Part shown: in pieces, positions 31,803 to 38,081 of the stretch
How positions within the stretch are numbered: position 1 is the stretch's first letter
Layout: every line of letters starts with the position of its first letter
Assembly (NCBI GenBank): GCA_017991935.1
Contig: JAGOPP010000004.1
Location: 66,011-114,575 of the forward strand
Source of the DNA: Oscillospiraceae bacterium
GTDB lineage: Bacteria; Bacillota; Clostridia; Oscillospirales; Ruminococcaceae
Direction: 5' to 3'
Length of the DNA stretch: 48,565 nucleotides
Position numbers and translations under genes: made by a program
The notes under the pieces: model-generated
The model's database searches: none
The model's input: the letters and a program-made list of their open reading frames with translations, nothing else
Told to the model about the DNA's origin: nothing

Positions 31803-33500
31803 TCACGGAAGGCGCTGTCCGCATTTGCCGCAGAAGTTGCTGTTTTCCCCGAGCGGGTTGCCGCAGTTCGGGCAGAGCTTTGCGCTTTGCCGCCCGTCCG
31901 CCCGCGCCGATGCCGCGTATGCCGGGGCGGCCGCCGCTTTTCTTCTGCTTCGCGCGGTTATAAAAACCGCCGCGGCCCCGCCCGCCGCCAGCAGAACCGT
32001 TCCCGCAACCACGATAACGACCGGAAAGCCGCCTTTTTCGCGGGCGTCTTCTTCCATCGCCTCGGCCGTGATCCGCCGCGCAGTTTCATCCCAGCCTTCA
32101 AGCTCGGCCTCCATGTCAAACACGGTCAAGGTGCCCTTGCCGGAGCTGTCCGTGCCGAGCATCTCGCCGCCGCCCACCATGACCGACTTGCCGGTCGCCT
32201 TTGAGGTGACTTCCACCGTCCCCTCAAAGACCTTCACGGTTGAGACGCCGTCATTTTCCTCGCAGATGAAGGTGGTGCCCTTGATGCCGGCGACCGCCTG
32301 ACCCATTTCTATCTCCATGCTGCGGCCCTCCATCATTTTTTTCAGATTGCCCCAAGCGATCCCGGCTACCAGAGCGATTTTGGATTCTCTTTCATTTTTA
32401 ATATCCAGTACGACGGATGTGTTTTCCTTTATATTAAAAGTGGACATATCGCTGAAAGACAAGATTGCGCCGCTGCTCTTTCTTGTGATAATTAAATCGC
32501 CATGATACAGCGGCGTATCCAACTCGGCATAGATCGCCGCGTCGAGATCTTCTTCCCATCCGCGCAAAATCCAAGTTTCCCCGTGTAAATCGCCTATTTT
32601 TACAATGCCCTGCGCTTTCTTCGCTTCTTCAATATCTTCCGGCGTCCATTGTCTGGCCTGTTCAGCCCACCTGATCCAAAATTCATATCTACGTTCAATT
32701 GGAACCCTTGACCGATTGTCTTCCCACGTCCTCGCCCAAGCGGGAAGCTTGGGCTGATTTTCGGATGACTCCGGCGCCGCCTGAGGATCTTGCGTCTCCG
32801 GCTTCGGCGTCTCCGCGGAGGATTCAGCCGATGACGGGGCGGAGCCGTCCGCCCGCTTCCACTCGTAGATGTAACAAGTCTCGACTGAAATACCGCCAAA
32901 CGCTATGACGCGTATGTTCATGCGTTCGCCTTCCGCGGAGCCTGAACCGATTTTTCCGAATACAGTAGGGGAAAGGAGATTGTCCGCGTATGAGTACGCC
33001 TGAAAACCGCTTTCCCCGTCTTTGTCGGCCAGTTCGTCCGCCGCTTCCTTCTGATCGCCGTTTTCATCAATACGGAACACCTGTACGGTTCCCGACCATC
33101 CTCCAGACTGGTTGGAATGGGAATTTTGCAAATGTGCAACCGTCAGATTTACGGAAAATTCTTCGTCAGGCTTTATAACCGTATGGGACGGCGCGGTCCA
33201 TGTCACTTGCCCGGATTGAGCCATCCCTGTTTTTAGCCAAGAATCGCCGGGATTTTGGTTGATATAGGTTTGGGTAAACGTCGCGCCGCCTTCCGAGGCG
33301 GATACTTCTAAGCGCCATATGCCCTCGGTGTACTTGTTTTGGGCGTCCAGCTTTTCCTGCCAGTCGTTCATTTTCGTTTCCACCAGCACCCACGCGTATT
33401 CCGTCTGCGCCTTGTCAAGCGCCCCCTCCGCCAGCGCGGGCAAAGGCAAATAAGCTGCCACTAACACGGCGGCCGTGCACAGCGATAACAATTTCCGCAT
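31803..33500 (-). CDS. FecR-domain protein with C-terminal membrane helix and zinc ribbon
   Basis: A 565-residue protein. Signal peptide (about 1-24, ending PALA), an N-terminal beta-rich domain to about 215, a Pro/Glu/Ser linker (SSAETPKPETQDPQAAPESS), and a FecR domain at about 330-460 (GDLIITRKSSGAILSFSD, VAGIKGTTFICEENDG, VKVFEGTVEV). A membrane helix (about 500-525) and a final cytosolic zinc ribbon (CPNCGNPLGENSNFCGKCG) follow. Classic FecR is a sigma-factor regulator with the reverse layout; here FecR is outside and the ribbon inside. No sigma factor gene is adjacent. ATG at 33500 follows AAGGAAGGATCGCT. Confidence 0.82.
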   Translation of the reverse strand: MRKLLSLCTAAVLVAAYLPLPALAEGALDKAQTEYAWVLVETKMNDWQEKLDAQNKYTEGIWRLEVSASEGGATFTQTYINQNPGDSWLKTGMAQSGQVTWTAPSHTVIKPDEEFSVNLTVAHLQNSHSNQSGGWSGTVQVFRIDENGDQKEAADELADKDGESGFQAYSYADNLLSPTVFGKIGSGSAEGERMNIRVIAFGGISVETCYIYEWKRADGSAPSSAESSAETPKPETQDPQAAPESSENQPKLPAWARTWEDNRSRVPIERRYEFWIRWAEQARQWTPEDIEEAKKAQGIVKIGDLHGETWILRGWEEDLDAAIYAELDTPLYHGDLIITRKSSGAILSFSDMSTFNIKENTSVVLDIKNERESKIALVAGIAWGNLKKMMEGRSMEIEMGQAVAGIKGTTFICEENDGVSTVKVFEGTVEVTSKATGKSVMVGGGEMLGTDSSGKGTLTVFDMEAELEGWDETARRITAEAMEEDAREKGGFPVVIVVAGTVLLAAGGAAAVFITARSRRKAAAAPAYAASARADGRQSAKLCPNCGNPLGENSNFCGKCGQRLP

Positions 33501-33522
33501 AGCGATCCTTCCTTTCACTCGG

Positions 33523-34191
33523 TTATTTGAGCAGCGGGCATTTGCAGCGGAAACAATAATCCTCTTGGATGTCGCACAATGTCCCGCAGGCGTTGCAGGG
33601 GATAAACTGATCGCCGGTCTTGTCGTATTTCTCGTAGGAGTTGAGCCCCGCGTGGTGCCGCACCCGGTCGCCGACCCGGTAGTAGTTATACAGGATATCG
33701 GTGTTCCGGTTTCTGATCACATGCTTTTTCCCCTGATCGCTGCGGATGATCACCGAATATTCCAGATAGTTCGTGCTCGTGTCCTCCGTGGTTTCGGTTT
33801 TCTTTTTGATCTTTTTATCCTCCACCGTCCCGTCCCATGTGGCGCCGCGCTTTCTGCCGAGGATTTGAAACAGCGCCACGGTCAGGAACATTCCGCCGAT
33901 ACCCAAGCCGATGAGGAGCGCCTGCGGGTTTTTCATGCCCTCCGCGCCCATCTCGCCGGCGATGTAGCAGCCGATCACCGCGGCGACGGCCAAAGCGATT
34001 GAGAGAATGGCCGACCAGCGGTTTGTTTTTTTGACGTATTTGGCAAAGGCCGGGTCGTCGATGCGCGGCGAAAAACCGCGCAGGCCCGCGGACCGCGGCG
34101 CGTCTTGGGACGTCCGGTTTGTTTCTCCGCCGCAAGCGGGGCAGAATCTCGTATTTTCCGATACTTGCGCTCCACAATTTGGGCAATACAT
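33523..34191 (-). CDS. Membrane protein with zinc ribbons at both ends
   Basis: A 222-residue protein: N-terminal ribbon (YCPNCGAQVSENTRFCPACGG), linker, two membrane helices (about 58-78 and 92-112), a DUF3592-like beta region (ATWDGTVEDKKIKKKTETTE, YLEYSVIIRSDQGKKHVI, YRVGDRVRHHAGL) and a C-terminal four-Cys site (CNACGTLCDIQEDYCFRCKC). ATG at 34191 follows GGAAGGAGGAACGGAAT. It is 22 nt upstream of the FecR gene. Its 3' end is duplicated at 31538-31802. Confidence 0.8.
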   Translation of the reverse strand: MYCPNCGAQVSENTRFCPACGGETNRTSQDAPRSAGLRGFSPRIDDPAFAKYVKKTNRWSAILSIALAVAAVIGCYIAGEMGAEGMKNPQALLIGLGIGGMFLTVALFQILGRKRGATWDGTVEDKKIKKKTETTEDTSTNYLEYSVIIRSDQGKKHVIRNRNTDILYNYYRVGDRVRHHAGLNSYEKYDKTGDQFIPCNACGTLCDIQEDYCFRCKCPLLK

Positions 34192-34253
34192 ATTCCGTTC
34201 CTCCTTCCGTTTTTTCCGGGTGTCTCCGCCGGGCTCCATTTTATTTTCGCCCG

Positions 34254-34784
34254 TTAATGCGGCAGGGTCGGCGTGATCCCCGTTTCATAGCGAAACCGTT
34301 CGGAGATCTCCTCCAGCGCCGCCGGGTCGGCGGCCGGGCGCAGCAGCCGGATGTTCCGCGTCCGCTTCTCCGTGCCGTAGGTGATGGAAATGAAATCCGC
34401 CCCGATCTCCACGGCCCTGAGCCGGATGCTGTCCTGATTGAATTTGATGATTTTCTCGCCCAGCAGGATGCCGAAATAGGAGATGAACACCTCCGTATTT
34501 TCGATATTTTCGGGCGGCGACGCTTCCGCGGAGATGTCGCTGATCGCCGCCGTGCGGATATGGAGGATCGGATTTTCCACAATGAGCCGCGCGATCTTGA
34601 GCTTGCCGAGTCCCCGCAGCCAAAACCCCGCCGCGGCCGCGCCGGCGATCCCCACGCCCGCCAAAAGGATCCGCGCCCGGATTTCGGACGCCGCCTCCCC
34701 AAAAACGAGCAGCATGCCGCCCGCCAGTACGCCAAAGCCGGTCAGGGCCGCCAAAACGAGAATTTTTCTTTTGATCGCTTTCAA
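34254..34784 (-). CDS. Two-TM protein with a PH-like cytosolic domain
   Basis: A 176-residue protein with two membrane helices (about 8-28 and 38-56) followed by a soluble region LIVENPILHIRTAAISDISAE, FISYFGILLGEKIIKFNQDS, IRLRAVEIGADFISITYGTE. The alternation of strands and a final helix (ALEEISERFRYET) suggests a bacterial PH-like domain, which I infer without a clear family match. I chose TTG at 34784 because GGGGGGAG lies 6 nt upstream. An in-frame ATG sixteen codons earlier is an alternative. First gene of the run after the regulator's terminator. Confidence 0.6.
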   Translation of the reverse strand: MKAIKRKILVLAALTGFGVLAGGMLLVFGEAASEIRARILLAGVGIAGAAAAGFWLRGLGKLKIARLIVENPILHIRTAAISDISAEASPPENIENTEVFISYFGILLGEKIIKFNQDSIRLRAVEIGADFISITYGTEKRTRNIRLLRPAADPAALEEISERFRYETGITPTLPH

Positions 34785-34857
34785 ACATGCTCCCCCCTCG
34801 CGCGGCAGGACTTGATCCGTCAGAAACAGCATAGCAAAAGCGGGGCCGTAAAAGATC

Positions 34858-34869
34858 ACCCGACCGGGT
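34858..34869. promoter_or_regulatory. Candidate operator dyad
   Basis: ACCCG AC CGGGT, an inverted repeat between the terminator of the LuxR-type gene and the first structural gene of the zinc-ribbon run. It is a possible site for that regulator. This is inference from position only. Confidence 0.3.
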
Positions 34870-34876
34870 AGTTTGC

Positions 34877-34912
34877 ATAAAAAAAGCCCCTGCCTTTTTC
34901 GGGTAGGGGCTT
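34877..34912 (-). terminator. Terminator after the LuxR-type gene
   Basis: AAGCCCCTACC pairs with GGCAGGGGCTT (one G-T wobble). On the minus strand it is followed by TTTTTATG. It separates the regulator genes from the zinc-ribbon genes, so the latter need their own promoter. Confidence 0.82.
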
Positions 34913-34927
34913 CAAATAATCGCATTT

Positions 34928-36376
34928 TCAGGGGTATTTGGCGGGAGGGGGCGCGTCCTCTTTTGTCAATATGAGGTGAATCATTTCCGCGCGGCTTTGA
35001 ATGCCGAATTTGGAATAGATGTTTTTTACATAATATTTGACCGTGTTTTCGCTGATCGTCAGTTCGCCGGCGATGGTTTTGTAGGTCTTGCCCTGAAGCA
35101 GCAGGGAGGCGACCTGACTTTCCCGTTCCGAGAGATTTCCAAACTTTGCGGCGCGGCCGATCTGATTCGTTTGCTCCTGCGCGGACAAGCCGGAAAACTC
35201 CCAGAGGTACGCGTGGCCTTTGAGCAGGGAGGAGAGATGTTTGTGCAGGGGAGGCAGCAGGGCGAGCGTCACGCAAACCACCGCCAGCGCCGGCAGCGTG
35301 GGGTCCGAAAGGCGCGGATCCGCGGCCGCGGCCGCTCTGCCGATCAGCCCGCCCAGCAGCACGCCCAATACGTTGGCGGACAGGCCGATCCCAAGAATCT
35401 GGGCGGGATTTTTGTGCAGCTCCAGCATTTCGCCGAGGATGCTCCACCAAAACAGGTCGTACACCCCGCAGGCCCCCATCATCAGCGTGTTGACCACAAG
35501 ATAGCCGGCCGCCCCGCGGCCAAGGCTCATAAAGCCGATGAACGAAAGCCCGATCATCGCGACGGCCACATAGAGAAGATAGGCCCGGTTCATGCGCCGG
35601 GGCAGATTCCTCATGACGAAGAGCGCGGCGATATAAGGAACCGCCCAATACCAGCTTGTCAAGCTTTCCAGATGCGCGAACGCGGGATTCACCACCTGAT
35701 ACATGAGCCCCGAGTTGATGGTGATGATGACGATAAACAGGCACAAAAAGGCCAGAAGCCTCGCGATGCCCACGGGGCCCCCCTCCTGTTCGGAAGGAGC
35801 GGGCGCGGCGCGCTCCGCCGGAAGCTTCAGGGCGAACGCGAACGCGAGCGACAGCAGGAGCATGGAGAACGCCAGCCCCGCCCGCGGCGACAGATGGACG
35901 GCCGCCATGTTGAGCAGGATCATAAGGACGTTGGATAAGATCAGAATATCCGCGACCGTTTTGATCCGCTCGTTTTTGGGCGTGCCGCTTTTTAAGTAAA
36001 AGGCCCACGCGGCCACGCAGCCCCCGGCCAAAAACGAGCCCGCGACGATTCCGGCCGTCCAAAATACGGACGGCGGGAAGAAAAAAAGGACGGAGACGGC
36101 GATAAAAAAGAGACACGAACACAAAAACAGCCGCTTGGCCGCTCTCTTTGTTTTGATAAACAGCCCGCACAGCAGCAGCCCGGCAAAAATAGCCGCGACT
36201 CCGCCGAAGACCGCGCCGGCGGGATCGATTTCATAAGCAGCGGCAAGGGAATAGAAGATTTGGCCCTCAAAGAGGAAAGCCAGCATCCATGAGGAGAACA
36301 GCGAATAGACGAGGACGGAAAGCCTCCGTTCGTCCAGATGGATATGCCATGCCCTTCGCGGACGTCTATCCGCCAT
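34928..36376 (-). CDS. LuxR-type regulator fused to a 12-TM MFS-like domain
   Basis: A 482-residue protein. About twelve membrane helices fill residues 20-395, arranged in two halves with a loop (LKLPAERAAPAPSEQEGG) near 215, as in MFS transporters. The C-terminal LuxR helix-turn-helix is LSERESQVASLLLQGKTYKT followed by ISENTVKYYVKNIYSKFGIQ (about 420-475). It is presumably a membrane sensor that binds DNA at the inner face. Such fusions are known from gut Actinobacteria, and also occur in Clostridia. ATG at 36376 follows GGGGAGGTGACGAG. It follows a small HTH gene by 29 nt. Confidence 0.88.
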   Translation of the reverse strand: MADRRPRRAWHIHLDERRLSVLVYSLFSSWMLAFLFEGQIFYSLAAAYEIDPAGAVFGGVAAIFAGLLLCGLFIKTKRAAKRLFLCSCLFFIAVSVLFFFPPSVFWTAGIVAGSFLAGGCVAAWAFYLKSGTPKNERIKTVADILILSNVLMILLNMAAVHLSPRAGLAFSMLLLSLAFAFALKLPAERAAPAPSEQEGGPVGIARLLAFLCLFIVIITINSGLMYQVVNPAFAHLESLTSWYWAVPYIAALFVMRNLPRRMNRAYLLYVAVAMIGLSFIGFMSLGRGAAGYLVVNTLMMGACGVYDLFWWSILGEMLELHKNPAQILGIGLSANVLGVLLGGLIGRAAAAADPRLSDPTLPALAVVCVTLALLPPLHKHLSSLLKGHAYLWEFSGLSAQEQTNQIGRAAKFGNLSERESQVASLLLQGKTYKTIAGELTISENTVKYYVKNIYSKFGIQSRAEMIHLILTKEDAPPPAKYP

Positions 36377-36405
36377 CTCGTCACCTCCCCATATCCCGCG
36401 CGCCG

Positions 36406-36579
36406 CTATTGTAGCTTTTTGCGCCTTCCGTCGGCGGGCTTGAGCGCATCCTGCGGGATGAGCCAGAGATTGCCTTTTTTTACCGCGCCTTCGATTCTGC
36501 CGGCGACACAATACAAGGCGGCCATGCGGCCGGTTACGCCCCATTTTTTACCCGCCTCTTTGACCGTCAAGTAATCCAT
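36406..36579 (-). CDS. Small helix-turn-helix (excisionase-like) protein
   Basis: A 57-residue protein, MDYLTVKEAGKKWGVTGRMA then ALYCVAGRIEGAVKKGNLWL and IPQDALKPADGRRKKLQ. This is the MerR-like/HTH_17 fold: LTVKEAGKKWGVT is the recognition helix region, and GNLWLIPQDALKP the wing. No integrase gene lies near, so a prophage excisionase role is unlikely and a regulatory role in this locus more likely. ATG at 36579 is preceded by GGAGAGATGCGC. First gene of the transcript with the LuxR-type regulator. Confidence 0.85.
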   Translation of the reverse strand: MDYLTVKEAGKKWGVTGRMAALYCVAGRIEGAVKKGNLWLIPQDALKPADGRRKKLQ

Positions 36580-36608
36580 GCGCATCTCTCCAAAAAGAGT
36601 TTTTCTTA

Positions 36609-36637
36609 ATTATATAACAATCCGCCGCATATTTCAA
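36609..36637 (-). promoter_or_regulatory. Promoter of the HTH-LuxR regulator genes
   Basis: Minus strand TTGAAA, 17 nt, TATAAT (plus TTTCAA 36632-36637, ATTATA 36609-36614), 30 nt before the start codon. Confidence 0.8.
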
Positions 36638-36639
36638 TA

Positions 36640-37246
36640 AATGGAAATATCCCGCGGGGTTTCTATCGGCCCCGCGACGAAACGCGCCCCGTAAAACAGA
36701 CGGCTCGCCGCGATTTGACGCTTTTTTCGCGCTTTGCCCGGGCGCTCAAACCACGGCAGCAGCGGCCGGCCGCCCGGCGGGGGCGATAAAACGGTGGAAT
36801 ATGGCTTGAGCATGCGACGGACTCCGGCGTGGCGAAAGCCGGTTTTCTAATGCGCGGGGGACTTCCCGCCGTTTATTTTTTAGGGATTCCCGCGGCGCGG
36901 GGACGCGCCTGTGGAATTTTGGAAGTAGTGGTTGCAAACGGCGACCAAAAGAGGTAAAGTAAGCGGTGGAATATGCCATTTAATAATCTTATTTCCATTT
37001 TCATATAAACGAACAGACGGCCGGCGCGCTCCGCCGCGGCGCATGGGGAGAACCCCTCCGCGCCGGGGAGCGGGAAGCGTTTCACCCGCCGCACCGCGGC
37101 GCGCCCTATGGGAGACCGCGCGGCGGGTCTGGCTCCAACATCCCACGGTTCACACCCGCGCGGCGGGCATTTGATAGAAAACCGGGAGGCGGCTCCCGCG
37201 CGGCGCGGACGATCCGTCGCCGCAATTATAGCAAGGAGGATTTCGC
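36640..37246. other. Long GC-rich intergenic region
   Basis: No gene is seen in these 600 nt. CGGTGGAATATG occurs twice (about 36792 and 36964). TTGCAA, 17 nt, TAAAGT (36932-36960) is a possible plus-strand promoter that would give the downstream lipoprotein gene a leader of about 290 nt. From 37015 to 37220 GC-rich pieces such as CGCGCGGCGGG recur irregularly and may fold. Confidence 0.5.
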
Positions 37247-37753
37247 ATGAAAAAAGCAATGTGGGGAATCGCGCTCGCGCTCGCGCTCATTTTGGTTTTA
37301 GCGGGCTGCGGCAAGGAAAAAGTCACCGAGGAGATCAACGAGGCCGCGGAGGAGGCCGTCATCAACGGGGCCCTCGGCGGCGATGCGACCGTGGATATCG
37401 ACGGGGATCAATACGTCTTCGAGGACAGCGAGGGGAACAAGACGACGGTGGGCGGAGCCGAATGGCCCACGGGCGTCTCGGCGGACATGATCCCTAAATT
37501 TGAGAAGGGCGATCAGACATCGAGCGTCGTCACCGACCAGTTCTGTTCCCTCCAGTTCGAAAATGTCGAAAGAGAGGATTTCGACGCCTACCTCGAAACC
37601 GTCAAAAACGCAGGGTTCACGCAGCAGACCGTCGAGGCGACGATCGACACCGCGATCTACTATCAGGCTGAGCTGGATGAAAGCAAGTCCATCTCTCTGA
37701 CCTACGACACGGCCTCGAAGATAATGTCGATCATATCGGCGATCAACGAATAA
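37247..37753 (+). CDS. Lipoprotein of unknown function
   Basis: A 168-residue exported lipoprotein. Lipobox LVLAGC puts the lipidated Cys at about residue 21. After it come an acidic helix (EKVTEEINEAAEEAVING), a strand-rich part (ATVDIDGDQYVFEDSEGNKTT) and a C-terminal domain with FENVEREDFDAYLETVKNAGF then LDESKSISLTYD. The F-x-YLE-LK-AGF and ISL-Y patterns are common in small clostridial lipoproteins (DUF6591-like). I am not sure of the family. ATG follows AAGGAGGATTTCGC. Single gene before a bidirectional terminator. Confidence 0.75.
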   Translation: MKKAMWGIALALALILVLAGCGKEKVTEEINEAAEEAVINGALGGDATVDIDGDQYVFEDSEGNKTTVGGAEWPTGVSADMIPKFEKGDQTSSVVTDQFCSLQFENVEREDFDAYLETVKNAGFTQQTVEATIDTAIYYQAELDESKSISLTYDTASKIMSIISAINE

Positions 37754-37840
37754 CGGCGCGTCCCGGGCGTCCCGGGGGACGCGGCAAACGAAAACATGCC
37801 GCCGGCGCCCCATCCGCTCCGGGCGGAGGTTTTTCCCAAT

Positions 37841-37880
37841 CAAAAAGAGAGGCGCGGGGATTCCCGCGCCTCTCTTTTTG
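37841..37880. terminator. Bidirectional terminator
   Basis: CAAAAAGAGAGGCGCGGG with its exact complement (18-bp stem, 4-nt loop). A-run on the left, T-run on the right. It lies between the convergent lipoprotein and Feo operons. Confidence 0.92.
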
Positions 37881-38054
37881 TTATTTTTTCTGATGGCAGC
37901 TCCCGCTCATCGGGCAGCCCGCGCATTCGCAGCCGCAGGCGGATTTCCCGCTCCTTTTGCTTTTCACCATGTTCGCGACGATGGCGGCGAGCGCGGCCGC
38001 GAGCAGCAGGCCGACGACGACGGTTCCCCAGTTTTCTATCATCCACAAAAACAT
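37881..38054 (-). CDS. FeoB-associated Cys-rich membrane protein
   Basis: A 57-residue peptide: one membrane helix (ENWGTVVVGLLLAAALAAIVANMV) and a Cys-rich tail (SACGCECAGCPMSGSCHQKK) with five cysteines. This is the FeoB_associated family, usually encoded next to feoB and thought to aid ferrous iron import, perhaps in the place of FeoC. ATG at 38054 is preceded by AAAAGGAGGGGTCGAT. It is 27 nt downstream of feoB and ends the operon at the terminator. Confidence 0.92.
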   Translation of the reverse strand: MFLWMIENWGTVVVGLLLAAALAAIVANMVKSKRSGKSACGCECAGCPMSGSCHQKK

Positions 38055-38081
38055 ATCGACCCCTCCTTTTGAGGTTTTCGG

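Noticed and set aside
34254..36170. A 638-codon minus frame joining the LuxR gene region to the PH-like gene
   Set aside because: The first two thirds are an off-frame reading of the LuxR-type gene. Only the last 176 codons are a real gene with an RBS.
36406..36579. Prophage excisionase
   Set aside because: No integrase, attachment site or phage gene nearby. Better read as a small regulator of the neighbouring locus.
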